This document shows positions 27,729-36,757 of a stretch of DNA of 64,000 bases, piece after piece (within the stretch, counting starts at the first letter, position 1; the number at the start of each line of letters is the position of its first letter). The stretch comes from an uncultured Prevotella sp. (GTDB lineage: Bacteria > Bacteroidota > Bacteroidia > Bacteroidales > Bacteroidaceae): contig ONHQ01000002.1 in assembly GCA_900317685.1 (NCBI GenBank), positions 62,001 through 126,000 of the forward strand, in the 5' to 3' direction. The notes beneath the pieces were generated by a model that searched no databases, was not told the origin of the DNA, and was given only the letters and a program-made list of their open reading frames with translations. A program made the position numbers and the translations under genes.

Positions 27729-28484
27729 ATGAAGATAGCTTTGATTGGCTACGGCAAGATGGGACACATGATCGAGCAGATCGCCCTGGAGCGTGGCCAC
27801 GAGATTGTTTGTAAGATTGATGTCAACAACCAGGACGACTTCGACAGCCCCGCCTTTGCGTCTGCCGACGTCGCCATAGAATTTACCAACCCCACGGCTG
27901 CTTACGGTAACTACCTGCGCGCCTTTGCTCACAACGTCAAGGTGGTGAGCGGCTCCACAGGCTGGATGAAAGATCACAAAGCCGATGTGGAAGCTCTCTG
28001 CAAGGACGGCAAGCAAACCCTCTTCTGGGCCAGTAACTTCTCCATTGGCGTAGCGATCTTCTCAGCTGTCAACAAGTATCTGGCTAAAATCATGAACCAG
28101 TTCCCACAGTACGACGTGAAGATGACCGAAACCCATCATATCCATAAGCTCGACGCACCGTCGGGCACCGCCATCACCTTGGCGGAGGATATCATCGACA
28201 ACCTCGACCGCAAGACATCGTGGAAGGCCGGCACCACCGTATGGGACGACGGACATGTCGACGGAACTGAGGACCACAAGGCCGATGAGCTGCTTGTCGA
28301 CAGCATCCGCCACGATGAGGTGCCCGGCATCCATTCCATCGCTTACGACTCTGAGGCCGACTGCATCACCATCACCCACGACGCTCACAGCCGCAAGGGC
28401 TTTGCCCTCGGTGCCGTGCTCGCCGCTGAGTTCACCAAAGACCATAAGGGACTGCTCACCACGAGCGATCTGTTTAAGTTCTAA
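27729..28484 (+). CDS. dapB: 4-hydroxy-tetrahydrodipicolinate reductase
   Basis: DapB reduces 4-hydroxy-tetrahydrodipicolinate with NAD(P)H in lysine and diaminopimelate synthesis. The 251-residue length fits the family. The cofactor motif IALIGYGKMGHMIEQIA lies at residues 3-19. The active site TETHHIHKLDAPSGTAI near 135-151 includes the catalytic histidines, lysine and the SGTA anion-binding motif. It begins a gene group with lepB and its paralogue. A -7 element TAATTTTG lies at 27696-27703. Confidence 0.95.
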   Translation: MKIALIGYGKMGHMIEQIALERGHEIVCKIDVNNQDDFDSPAFASADVAIEFTNPTAAYGNYLRAFAHNVKVVSGSTGWMKDHKADVEALCKDGKQTLFWASNFSIGVAIFSAVNKYLAKIMNQFPQYDVKMTETHHIHKLDAPSGTAITLAEDIIDNLDRKTSWKAGTTVWDDGHVDGTEDHKADELLVDSIRHDEVPGIHSIAYDSEADCITITHDAHSRKGFALGAVLAAEFTKDHKGLLTTSDLFKF

Positions 28485-28508
28485 AACCGTTATCCAATAA
28501 CAAAAGAA

Positions 28509-29954
28509 ATGATCGATAAGGAAAAAGCCCAGATGAACATGAAGAAGCAGTGGATCAAGTTTGGCATCGTCACTGCGCTCTATCTGCTCTTCCTCCTGTG
28601 GGTGAAGAGTTGGTTGGGACTGATCATCGTCCCGTTCATCTTCGATAACTATATCACCAAGAAGATTCGTTGGACCTGGTGGAAGGACGCTGAGGGCCCC
28701 GTGCGCTTCATCATGAGCTGGATCGACGCGCTGGTCTTCGCCCTCGTGGCCGTGTACTTCATCAACCTCTTCGCTTTCCAGAACTACGTCATCCCGTCGA
28801 GTTCCCTGGAGAAGAGCTTGCTCACAGGCGACTACCTCTTTGTTTCCAAGCTCAGCTACGGTCCCCGTATCCCTGAGACACCGCTCACCATGCCGCTCAC
28901 GCAGCACACGCTGCCCATCATCCATACCAAGAGCTACATCGAGTGGCCCCATTGGGACTATCGCCGTGTGAAAGGCTTGGGCCATGTCAAGCTCAACGAC
29001 ATCGTGGTCTTCAACTATCCTGCCGGTGACACCATCCTCACCGAGGAGCAGTACGCCAACAGCTACTATACGATGTGCTACGACTTTGGTACGGAGCTCT
29101 ACCAATCCCAGAACCCCAATCCCGTCAATCCGGCTACTCTCAACCGCCAGGGACAGCTCGACTATTTCAATATGATCTACAACTTGGGACGCGGATATAT
29201 CCAGCAAAACCCGGTGAAGTATGGCATGATCGACCACCGTCCCACCGACCGCCGCGAGAACTACGTCAAGCGTTGCGTCGGTTTGCCGGGACAGACATTG
29301 CAGATCAAGAACCGCATCGTCTACCTCGACGGTAAGCCCAACAAGGAGCCCGACAACGTGCAGTACTTTTATTACGTCAAGCTCAAGCGCGACCTGCCCG
29401 ATGACGTGTTGAAAGATTTGGGTATCTCCATGGAAGACTTGGGCTATCTCAATCAGGGCGGCGCCATGCCGCTGACCAAGCGCGCTGTGAAGTATCTCTC
29501 CCACCGCAAGGATCTCGTGGCCAGCATCCACATCGTCAACGATGCAGTCACCGGCGATCTCTACCCGATGAACATGGTCACAGGATGGACACGCGACAAC
29601 TACGGACCGATCTGGATTCCGAAGAAAGGCGCCACGGTCAAGCTCACCATGGACAACATTGCCATCTACGAGCGCCCCATCCGTGTCTATGAGCACAACG
29701 ACCTGGTGGTGAAAAACAACCGCATCTATATCAACGGCAAGCCTGCCAACAGTTATACGTTCAAGATGGACTACTACTGGATGATGGGTGACAACCGCCA
29801 CAACTCCGAGGACTCACGCTACTGGGGCTTCGTGCCTGAAGACCATATCGTGGGCAAGCCCATCTTCATCTGGTGGAGTTCCGATCCTGACCGCCACGGT
29901 TTCAGTGGCATCCGATGGAACCGGCTCTTCCGCTGGGTAGACAACATCAAGTAA
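28509..29954 (+). CDS. lepB: Signal peptidase I
   Basis: LepB removes signal peptides from exported proteins at the inner membrane. The 481-residue protein is long for the family because of insertions between the catalytic boxes. Two membrane segments lie near residues 18-50 and 75-100. The catalytic serine is in YVIPSSSLEKSLLTGDYLFV near 96-115, and the catalytic lysine in NYVKRCVGLPGQTL near 254-267. Box E is seen in YYWMMGDNRHNSEDSRYWG near 422-440. Both catalytic residues are present. It follows dapB by 24 bp. Confidence 0.94.
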   Translation: MIDKEKAQMNMKKQWIKFGIVTALYLLFLLWVKSWLGLIIVPFIFDNYITKKIRWTWWKDAEGPVRFIMSWIDALVFALVAVYFINLFAFQNYVIPSSSLEKSLLTGDYLFVSKLSYGPRIPETPLTMPLTQHTLPIIHTKSYIEWPHWDYRRVKGLGHVKLNDIVVFNYPAGDTILTEEQYANSYYTMCYDFGTELYQSQNPNPVNPATLNRQGQLDYFNMIYNLGRGYIQQNPVKYGMIDHRPTDRRENYVKRCVGLPGQTLQIKNRIVYLDGKPNKEPDNVQYFYYVKLKRDLPDDVLKDLGISMEDLGYLNQGGAMPLTKRAVKYLSHRKDLVASIHIVNDAVTGDLYPMNMVTGWTRDNYGPIWIPKKGATVKLTMDNIAIYERPIRVYEHNDLVVKNNRIYINGKPANSYTFKMDYYWMMGDNRHNSEDSRYWGFVPEDHIVGKPIFIWWSSDPDRHGFSGIRWNRLFRWVDNIK

Positions 29955-30011
29955 TATCGGTCAGCCATGACACGCCCATCGCGGCGTGCCGTGGCTCTTC
30001 CGTTTTTGTTC

Positions 30012-30028
30012 ACTCCTTATTATATATA
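30012..30028 (+). repeat. Copy of the recurrent 17-bp motif
   Basis: ACTCCTTATTATATATA, one mismatch from ACACCTTATTATATATA, lying between lepB and the S26 paralogue and only 6 bp before the TTG start. Confidence 0.65.
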
Positions 30029-30034
30029 GAGATC

Positions 30035-30463
30035 TTGCTGAAGCAAACGCTGAAATTTGTCATTGCGCTGTGTGTCGCCACCGCTTTGGTGGTGGCCGTG
30101 CATACATTTGCCTTCGCCGTCTGCACACTTCCGTCCTCATTTGGTCATCAGTACCACAAGGGCGACCGGGTGATGGTGAACAAGTTGGTGCGTGACAATT
30201 TCCGTCGTGGCGACCTGGTGCTGTACTATCCCGACTGGCACGTTACCAGCCGCTATGCCGACAGCCCTATGAACATCGGGCGTGTCGAGGCGCTTCCGGG
30301 CGACACCATCCGACTGGGCAAGCAACGCTTCCGCATTCCGCTGCGCTGTTGCCATAAGTGCCGTTGCATGGACTGCAAAATCTATCTCGTCAACACCGGG
30401 CAGGGACAGACCCTCGTGCATCTCCATCAGATCGTGGGAAAAGCCTACCGCCTTGCGCTCTAA
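30035..30463 (+). CDS. Degenerate signal-peptidase-like (S26) paralogue
   Basis: A short S26-fold protein of 142 residues if started at the TTG at 30035 (MLKQTLKFVIALCVATALVV); no suitable ATG exists downstream of the lepB stop. One membrane helix lies at residues 6-28. The serine box reads CTLPSSFGHQYHKGDRVMVN, one residue shorter than in LepB and without an S-M/L pair. The box that should supply the general-base lysine reads IGRVEALPGD, with glycine where LepB has KR. Four cysteines cluster in CCHKCRCMDC. So catalysis by the normal dyad looks unlikely. It sits 80 bp after lepB and may be a regulatory or accessory paralogue. Start codon uncertain. Confidence 0.65.
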   Translation: MLKQTLKFVIALCVATALVVAVHTFAFAVCTLPSSFGHQYHKGDRVMVNKLVRDNFRRGDLVLYYPDWHVTSRYADSPMNIGRVEALPGDTIRLGKQRFRIPLRCCHKCRCMDCKIYLVNTGQGQTLVHLHQIVGKAYRLAL

Positions 30464-30479
30464 AGTGCTCTGCGGTCCC

Positions 30480-30564
30480 GTGCCGCGTCTTGCCTTCTGT
30501 TGTGCCGCGTCTTGCCTCCTCCGTGCCGCGTCTTGCCTTCCCTTCCCTGTGCCGCGTCTTGCCT
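30480..30564 (+). repeat. Four copies of a 16-bp repeat between S26 paralogue and WbqC gene
   Basis: GTGCCGCGTCTTGCCT begins at 30480, 30502, 30523 and 30549, all exact, with spacings of 22, 21 and 26 bp. The whole 177-bp gap is pyrimidine-rich. The open frame through the repeat gives a Cys/Leu/Pro-rich extension of the WbqC protein, which is not believed to be translated. Confidence 0.85.
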
Positions 30565-30640
30565 TCTTTGTGCAACCGTTGGGTTTGCCGCTGTTTTGCA
30601 GCGGCTCTTCTCTTCTCTTCTCTTCATTTATCACTCAGCA

Positions 30641-31315
30641 ATGCCAACTCTTCTTTCCGCCACTTATTTCGGCCCTATACAATGGTATCAGAAGCTCAAC
30701 AGATCCGGGCTCTGCTATATCGAACAGCATGACAACTTCATCAAGCAGACCTATCGCAACCGCTGCGTCATCGCCACGACACAGGGCACACAAGCCCTTA
30801 CCGTACCCATTGAGCGCTACGACGGCCTGAAATGCGAGATGCGCGACATACGCATCAGCGACCACGGTGCCTGGCGCCATCTCCACTGGAATGCCCTGGT
30901 CTCAGCCTACGGCGAGAGTCCCTTCTTTGAGTTCTATGCCGACGACCTACGGCCGTTCTTTGAAAAGAGGTGGCAGTTTCTCTACGACTACGACCTTGCC
31001 ATCACGGAGAAGATGTGCGAGCTGCTGGACATCCATCCCACGTTGAGGCGGACAGAAGAATACATCAAATTGCCCGATTCCGCTGCTGCTGACAACACGG
31101 AAGCCACTATGATTTCTACCGATGGAATCGCTGATAATTGCAATCAGTGGGCTGACTACCGCGAAGTCATCCGTCCCAAGCATCCATTGCCCGATGCTGA
31201 CTTTCAGCCCAAGCCTTACTACCAGGTCTACAAGCAGAAGTTTGGTTTCCTGCCTAACCTCAGCATTCTCGACCTGCTGTTTAATGAAGGCAATGAGGCC
31301 GTGATGTATCTGTAG
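30641..31315 (+). CDS. WbqC family protein
   Basis: A 224-residue WbqC-family protein. The start at 30641 (MPTLLSATYFGPIQWYQKL) matches the family opening, in which a P/F-G-P-I/V-Q-Y/W segment is diagnostic. CYIEQHDNFIKQTYRNRCVI near residues 28-47 and QALTVPIERYDG near 54-65 are typical. The C-terminus (PYYQVYKQKFGFLPNLSILDLLFNEGNEAVMYL) is also characteristic. WbqC proteins are found in O-antigen and sugar-nucleotide loci, with a proposed role in glycan or amino-sugar metabolism; the reaction is not established. Here it stands after the signal-peptidase genes. Confidence 0.85.
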   Translation: MPTLLSATYFGPIQWYQKLNRSGLCYIEQHDNFIKQTYRNRCVIATTQGTQALTVPIERYDGLKCEMRDIRISDHGAWRHLHWNALVSAYGESPFFEFYADDLRPFFEKRWQFLYDYDLAITEKMCELLDIHPTLRRTEEYIKLPDSAAADNTEATMISTDGIADNCNQWADYREVIRPKHPLPDADFQPKPYYQVYKQKFGFLPNLSILDLLFNEGNEAVMYL

Positions 31316-31556
31316 GCCCTCCTCCGGCTCCCCCCGAGCCCTCCTCCAGCTCCCCCCGAGGGGGGAGAGCCGCGAAACCCAATGGTCGTTTTGCATTGTC
31401 TGAACAAGTCAGGTATTCTCTTGGTATTGCATCTCTCCCCCCTTGGGGGGAGCTGGAGGGGGGCTTGGTATCGCATCTCTCCCCCCTTGGGGGGAGCTGG
31501 AGGAGGGCTTGGTATCGCATCTCTCCCCCCTTGGGGGGGAGCCGGAGGAGGGCCTT
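31316..31556 (+). repeat. Tandem and inverted G/C-run repeats
   Basis: Three tandem units of about 44 bp lie at 31423-31466, 31467-31510 and 31511-31556. Each contains CTCTCCCCCCTTGGGGGGAG, a self-complementary block. Two partial copies in inverse orientation lie at 31316-31372. The whole block separates the converging WbqC and M16 genes and can fold extensively. Similar CCCTCC/GGGGGGAG elements are common between genes in Bacteroidota; a terminator or mRNA-end role is plausible but not shown. Confidence 0.85.
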
Positions 31557-32931
31557 ATTTATATATCAGTGTGGTCCACTTCTCCGGTGCCATGATGTCT
31601 GCAGCCACCTGCTGGATCTGCTCTGCTGTCACGGCGTCGATTTTCTCATAGAGCGCTGTGACGTCTTTCTCCCAACCATAGTGGAGGAAGCTCTTGCCAA
31701 AGTCTAGGGCAAAGTTCTCACGATTGTCGCACGCCACACCAATCTGCCCTTTGATCTGCTTCTTCGCGGCATGGAGCTGTCGATCAGTCAACGGTTGATC
31801 GATGAACTTCTCCACCACGCCACGCGTGAGTCTCAAGCACCGTTTGATGTCGTGCTCATCACATCCGAAGTATACGCTCCATATTCCTGTGTCGCCATAG
31901 CTGACCATTGAGCTCTCCACGGTGTAGACGAGTCCGTTGCGCTCCCGCAGTGCGAGGTTGAGCTTAGCGTTCATGCCGGGTCCGCCAATGATGTTGTTGA
32001 GCAGATAGAGCGCGATTCTGCGGTTGTCATGCACGTCGTAGGCTTTGTTTCCGACCATCACGTGGGCCTGATGTGTCTGTTTATCAATGATATACGTGTT
32101 GCCAGGCAACAATTCATCTTTTTGTCGCAGTTTGCTTTCTGAGACGTTTCCTGCCTTTTCATCTTTTTGTCGCTGAAGGTCGCTGGCGTCGCTTTTCTCT
32201 CCTTCCGCTTTTTGTCGCAGTGCCTCAGATGAGGTTGTTGACGTGGTGGATGAGGAAGAAGCTGCAGAAAGTAGCAGCCGGTCTTGATCTGCACCCTCCT
32301 GAGTGCTCAAGTCCTTCGTCGCTTTGTCGATCAGACGCACGAGGCGGTGGAAATCCACATCGCCGTAGGCGAAGAAAATCGCGTTGTCGGGACGGTAGTA
32401 ACGGTGCGTAAAGCGCAGTGCGTCAGCTGTGGTATAGCCGCGCACTTGGTCAGCGGTGCCGAGGATGTTGTGCCCTAAGGGATGGCCGCGAAAGACGAGG
32501 TTTTCAAACTCGTCGTAGATGAGTTCGGCGGGCGAGTCGTTGTAGCTCTCGATCTCGTCACAGATGACTTCCACCTCCTTGTCGATTTCCTGCTGGGGAT
32601 AGGTAGAGTGGAAGACGATGTCGGTGAGCAGATCCACGGCCCTGGGCATGTGGTCCTTGAGGATAGCGGCGTAGTAGGTGGTGTCCTCCTTGTTGGTGAA
32701 CGCGTTGAGGTCCCCGCCGACACTCTCCAGACAGTTGAGTATCTCGAGTGCATGTCGTCGCTGAGTGCCCTTGAAGGTAGTGTGCTCGCAGAAGTGCGCG
32801 AGTCCCTCTTCGCCGGCGTCTTCGTTGCGTGAGCCGGCGTTGATCTGATAGCCGCAGTAGACCACAGAAGCGGCAGAAGGCAGGTGGATAATACGTAGCC
32901 CGTTGGCCAGCGTAAATGTGTTATATTTCAT
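31555..32931 (-). CDS. M16 family metallopeptidase with repeat insert
   Basis: A 458-residue M16 (pitrilysin/MPP-like) zinc peptidase, probably cytoplasmic since no signal peptide is seen. The start at 32931 is MKYNTFTLANGLRI. The inverted zinc motif HFCEHTTFKGT near residues 46-56 is intact, with the distal glutamate near 123 (EIESYND). The C-terminal half has the R-Y motif region (GGPGMNAKLNLALRERNGLVY). Between the halves is an insert of about 65 residues, low in complexity, with three units of a 15-residue repeat (LRQKxE/DEK type) encoded by 45-bp repeats (CTTTTTGTCGC at 32118, 32163 and 32208). Such inserts are not part of the family core. Confidence 0.88.
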   Translation of the reverse strand: MKYNTFTLANGLRIIHLPSAASVVYCGYQINAGSRNEDAGEEGLAHFCEHTTFKGTQRRHALEILNCLESVGGDLNAFTNKEDTTYYAAILKDHMPRAVDLLTDIVFHSTYPQQEIDKEVEVICDEIESYNDSPAELIYDEFENLVFRGHPLGHNILGTADQVRGYTTADALRFTHRYYRPDNAIFFAYGDVDFHRLVRLIDKATKDLSTQEGADQDRLLLSAASSSSTTSTTSSEALRQKAEGEKSDASDLQRQKDEKAGNVSESKLRQKDELLPGNTYIIDKQTHQAHVMVGNKAYDVHDNRRIALYLLNNIIGGPGMNAKLNLALRERNGLVYTVESSMVSYGDTGIWSVYFGCDEHDIKRCLRLTRGVVEKFIDQPLTDRQLHAAKKQIKGQIGVACDNRENFALDFGKSFLHYGWEKDVTALYEKIDAVTAEQIQQVAADIMAPEKWTTLIYK

Positions 32932-33027
32932 TTCGCCTGCAAAAATACGCAAAATCCCTTTGATTTATGCCATATTTTTCAGATATTTGCACTTTGAAAA
33001 TCACCCCAAGGAAAATATATACTAAGT

Positions 33028-33966
33028 ATGCGAAAAGTAATAGGAATAGGAGAGACAGTGCTCGACATCATCTTCAAGCATGAGCAGCCCATCGGTGCTT
33101 ACCCTGGCGGTTCGTCGTTCAATGCCATCATCTCGCTGGCACGTGCGGGCGTGAACACCACTTTTATTAGTGAAACCGGCAATGACCGCGTGGGGCAGAA
33201 CATTCTTGGTTTCCTCAAGGACAATGGCGTGGACACCAGCAACGTCAATATCTTCCCGGAATCAAAGGCGCCGGTATCGCTCGCTTTCCTCGACGACAAC
33301 AACGACGCGCAGTACATCTTCTATAAAGACCACCCGCACGACCAGCTTGACTTTGTCTATCCCGACATCCAGCCCGACGACATCGTCATCTTCGGCTCGT
33401 TCTTTGCCGTCAACCCCGTCATCCGTCCGCAGATCGTCGGACTGCTCGACTATGCGCGCAACCACGGTGCCATCATCTACTACGATGTCAACTTCCGGTC
33501 GTCGCACCGCAACGAGGTGATGAAGATCACGCCCAACTATCTCGAGAATCTTGAGTATGCCGACATCGTGCGCGGCAGTCACGAGGATTTTGAAGTACTT
33601 TACAAGCTCAGCGATCCCGACAAGGTCTACAACTCCGAGATCTCGTTCTACTGCAAGAAGTTCATCTACACCCAGGGGGCCCGCCCTGTGGAGCTGCGCG
33701 CCGACGGCGGTTTCCGCAAGAGCTATCCTGCCATCGAGACGCCGACGGTCAGCACGGTGGGTGCCGGCGACAACTTCAATGCCGGACTCATCTATGGTAT
33801 GGTGAAATATGGTATCACGCGCGAAGACATCGAGCGCGGGCTTACCGAGGAGCAGTGGGACAGCATCATCGCCTGTGCTCAGGAGTTCTCCACCGCCGCC
33901 TGCCAGAGCATCTACAACTACATCTCCAAGGAGTTCGGGGAGGAGAAACGTCAGCAGCTTGGTTAG
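33028..33966 (+). CDS. PfkB-family carbohydrate kinase (fructokinase-like)
   Basis: A 312-residue ribokinase/PfkB-fold sugar kinase. The N-terminal sugar-binding motif is PGGSSFNAIISLARAG near residues 26-41. The C-terminal ATP/catalytic motif is TVGAGDNFNAGLIYGM near 246-261, with the catalytic aspartate in GAGD. The general resemblance is to fructokinases of Bacteroidota, but the substrate sugar is not fixed by the sequence. It is monocistronic, ended by a strong terminator at 34063. The promoter is weak (TATTTG-like sequence near 32994). Confidence 0.87.
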   Translation: MRKVIGIGETVLDIIFKHEQPIGAYPGGSSFNAIISLARAGVNTTFISETGNDRVGQNILGFLKDNGVDTSNVNIFPESKAPVSLAFLDDNNDAQYIFYKDHPHDQLDFVYPDIQPDDIVIFGSFFAVNPVIRPQIVGLLDYARNHGAIIYYDVNFRSSHRNEVMKITPNYLENLEYADIVRGSHEDFEVLYKLSDPDKVYNSEISFYCKKFIYTQGARPVELRADGGFRKSYPAIETPTVSTVGAGDNFNAGLIYGMVKYGITREDIERGLTEEQWDSIIACAQEFSTAACQSIYNYISKEFGEEKRQQLG

Positions 33967-34062
33967 GAAAGTATAAAGCAGGTTGGCGGAGCATCCGTCC
34001 GTCTTTCTCTGTCATCAGTCCCTGACATGTGGTCTGCCACTATGATGAGGGCGTTGAAATCC

Positions 34063-34106
34063 AGCATGATGCACCGTAGGCTTTGTTGCGGCGCATCATG
34101 CTTTTT
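34063..34106 (+). terminator. Terminator after the PfkB kinase
   Basis: AGCATGATGC (34063-34072) pairs with GCATCATGCT (34093-34102), followed by a T run to 34106. Confidence 0.8.
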
Positions 34107-34180
34107 GGTTCTTCCTATCGTGATAATAACAGCAAAGAGAGGAATACATTAATAAAAAAGAATAAATTTCCGCGCTGTGA

Positions 34181-34212
34181 TTTGCTTATGTCCTATAAAA
34201 GAGGTATATTTG
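34181..34212 (+). promoter_or_regulatory. Promoter of pnp
   Basis: TTTG at 34181-34184 and TATATTTG at 34205-34212 with a 20-bp spacer. The leader is about 45 nt. Confidence 0.75.
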
Positions 34213-34261
34213 CACGATTTATTTTGATGTTTGTACAAAAACGAAGTTTTTTAGATTTTAG

Positions 34262-36568
34262 ATGAACGTAATTACAAAAACCGTTCAGTTGCCAGATGGA
34301 AGAACCATCTCAATTGAAACCGGAAAGGTTGCAAAGCAAGCCGATGGCGCTGCTGTCCTGCGTATGGGCAACACCGTGCTGCTTGCTACCGTTTGCGCAG
34401 CCAAAGAGGCAGTTCCGGGAACAGATTTCATGCCTTTGCAAGTAGACTATCGTGAGCAGTACAGTGCTGCAGGCCGTTTCCCGGGCGGATTCACTAAGCG
34501 TGAGGGCAAAGCCAGCGATGAGGAGATCCTCGTCTCCCGTCTGGTAGACCGTGCCCTGCGCCCTCTCTTCCCTTCTGACTATCACTGCGAGGTGTATGTG
34601 CAGGTGATGTTGCTTTCCGCCGACGGCGTGGATCAGCCCGATGCACTGGCAGGTTTTGCCGCATCCGCAGCTATGGCTTGCTCTGACATTCCTTTTGACT
34701 ATACAATCTCTGAGGTTCGCGTGGCCCGCATCAACGGCGAGTACGTCATCAACCCCACCTTCCAGCAGATGGCCGACGCCGACATGGACTTGATGGTCGG
34801 TGCTACCAAGGACAACATCATGATGGTGGAAGGCGAGATGAAAGAGGTTCAGGAGAAAGACCTCATCGACGCCCTCAAGGCTGCTCACGCCGCTATCAAG
34901 CCGATGTGCGAGCTCCAGGACGAGCTGGCAAAAGAACTCGGTACTGACAAGAAGCGCGAGTACGACGATGAGATCAACGACGAAGACCTGCGCCAGCAGA
35001 TCAAGGACGAACTCTATAAGCCCTGCTACGAGATCAACCATAAGGCACTGCCTAAGCAGGAGCGCAACGACGCCTATGACAAGGTACTCGCTGACTTCCT
35101 GGAGAAGTACGATGCCGCTCACACAGATCTCTCTGAGGAGGATCTTGAGGAGAAGCATGCTGAGGCTACCCGCTACTATGCCGACGTGATGCGTGACGCT
35201 ATGCGCCGTTGCATCCTCGACGAGGGCCTGCGTATGGATGGCCGTGGCACTACCGACATCCGTCCGATCTGGTGCGAGGTGTCTCCGCTGCCTATGCCTC
35301 ACGGATCAGCTATCTTCCAGCGTGGTGAGACGATGTCGCTCACTACCTGTACACTCGGTACCAAGCTCGACGAGAAGATGGTCGACGGTGTGCTCAACCG
35401 CGGCTACCAGCGTTTCCTGCTCCACTATAACTTCCCACCGTTCTGCACCGGCGAGGCTAAGGCACAGCGCGGCGTAGGCCGTCGCGAGATTGGCCACGGC
35501 CACTTGGCATGGCGTGCACTGAAGGGTCAGATCCCTGAGGACTTCCCTTACACCGTGCGTCTGGTGAGCCAGGTGCTCGAGTCCAACGGTTCTTCCTCTA
35601 TGGCTACCACCTGTGCCGGTACGCTGGCACTGATGGATGCCGGTGTGCCTATGAAGAAGCCGGTGGCCGGTATTGCCATGGGTCTTATCCACAACCCTGG
35701 TGAGGAAGGCTATGCGATCCTGAGCGATATCCTCGGTGATGAGGATCACCTCGGCGATATGGACTTCAAGACAACAGGTACACGTGACGGTCTGACCGCT
35801 ACACAGATGGATATCAAGTGCGACGGTCTGCCATTCGAGATTCTTGAGAAAGCCCTCATGCAGGCTAAGGCTGGTCGTGAGCATATCATGAACGAGATGA
35901 TGAAGACCATCTCAGAGCCCCGCAAGGAGCTGAAGCCTCAGGTGCCCCGCATCGTTGCCCTTACGATTCCTAAGGAGTTCATCGGTGCTGTCATTGGCCC
36001 GGGCGGAAAGATCATCCAGCAGATGCAGGAAGACACTGGCGCTACCATCACCATCGACGAGGCCGACGGCGTGGGCAAGGTGCAGGTTTCTGCTCCTAAT
36101 AAGGACAGCATCGACGCTGCGCTGGCCAAGATCAAGGCAATCGTGGCTGTTCCTGAGGTCGGTGAGGTCTATGAGGGCACAGTTAAGAGCATCATGCCTT
36201 ACGGTTGCTTCGTAGAGATTCTGCCGGGCAAGGAAGGTCTGCTCCACATCTCCGAGATTGCCTGGAAGCGCCTCGAAACCGTTGAGGAGGCTGGCATCAA
36301 GGAAGGTGACAAGATCAAGGTGAAGCTGCTCGAGATCGATCCTAAGACCGGTAAGTACAAGCTATCACACCGTGTGCTCATCGACAAGCCCGAGGGCTAT
36401 GTCGAGCGTGAGCGTCGTCCACGTGGCGAGCGTGGCGAGCGTCGTCCGCGTCGCGAAGGCGGCAACAACGGCGGTGAGCGTCGTCCCCGTCGCTTCGAGC
36501 ATCACGACAATGCTGAGGCTCCTAAGGACTTCAGCGACAAGCTCGATCACAACAACGATGTAGAGTAA
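34262..36568 (+). CDS. pnp: Polyribonucleotide nucleotidyltransferase
   Basis: PNPase degrades RNA 3' to 5' by phosphorolysis and is a core part of mRNA turnover. The 768-residue protein has two RNase PH domains ([18 protein letters not shown] near residues 52-69; [19 protein letters not shown] near 322-340), a KH domain ([19 protein letters not shown] near 575-593) and an S1 domain ([20 protein letters not shown] near 635-654). The C-terminus adds an Arg/Gly/Glu-rich tail ([19 protein letters not shown]) and an acidic end, longer than in E. coli, which may bind RNA or protein partners. It is monocistronic with its own promoter and terminator. Confidence 0.97.
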   Translation: MNVITKTVQLPDGRTISIETGKVAKQADGAAVLRMGNTVLLATVCAAKEAVPGTDFMPLQVDYREQYSAAGRFPGGFTKREGKASDEEILVSRLVDRALRPLFPSDYHCEVYVQVMLLSADGVDQPDALAGFAASAAMACSDIPFDYTISEVRVARINGEYVINPTFQQMADADMDLMVGATKDNIMMVEGEMKEVQEKDLIDALKAAHAAIKPMCELQDELAKELGTDKKREYDDEINDEDLRQQIKDELYKPCYEINHKALPKQERNDAYDKVLADFLEKYDAAHTDLSEEDLEEKHAEATRYYADVMRDAMRRCILDEGLRMDGRGTTDIRPIWCEVSPLPMPHGSAIFQRGETMSLTTCTLGTKLDEKMVDGVLNRGYQRFLLHYNFPPFCTGEAKAQRGVGRREIGHGHLAWRALKGQIPEDFPYTVRLVSQVLESNGSSSMATTCAGTLALMDAGVPMKKPVAGIAMGLIHNPGEEGYAILSDILGDEDHLGDMDFKTTGTRDGLTATQMDIKCDGLPFEILEKALMQAKAGREHIMNEMMKTISEPRKELKPQVPRIVALTIPKEFIGAVIGPGGKIIQQMQEDTGATITIDEADGVGKVQVSAPNKDSIDAALAKIKAIVAVPEVGEVYEGTVKSIMPYGCFVEILPGKEGLLHISEIAWKRLETVEEAGIKEGDKIKVKLLEIDPKTGKYKLSHRVLIDKPEGYVERERRPRGERGERRPRREGGNNGGERRPRRFEHHDNAEAPKDFSDKLDHNNDVE

Positions 36569-36571
36569 TCT

Positions 36572-36588
36572 ACACCTTATTATATATA
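36572..36588 (+). repeat. Copy of the recurrent 17-bp motif
   Basis: ACACCTTATTATATATA, the exact consensus, lying directly after the pnp stop codon and before its terminator. Confidence 0.65.
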
Positions 36589-36589
36589 A

Positions 36590-36626
36590 GCGCCCCCATA
36601 TCGCTTTCTGGCTGATATGGGGGCGC
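36590..36626 (+). terminator. Terminator after pnp
   Basis: GCGCCCCCATATC (36590-36602) pairs over 13 bp with GATATGGGGGCGC (36614-36626). The T run is short. Further on, near 36660, is CACAGAGCCACAGAGATACG, a sequence of the CACAGAG-repeat type. Confidence 0.7.
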
Positions 36627-36757
36627 GTTGCGTTCCAAGAAAGCGCTTGGTATTTATCTCTCACACAGAGCCACAGAGATACGGAGAAGACTTCACCTTG
36701 TGGAAAGCACAGAGGAGAGAGGGCTGTAAGAGTAGGGCTGTATGAGCTGCATTTTGT

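Noticed and set aside
30500-30640. N-terminal extension of the WbqC protein
   Set aside because: The extra 47 residues are Cys/Pro/Leu-rich products of the 16-bp repeats; the family start MPTLLSATYFGPIQ lies at 30641.
31423-31556. CRISPR array
   Set aside because: The 44-46 bp units are directly adjacent with no unique spacers, and no cas gene is near.
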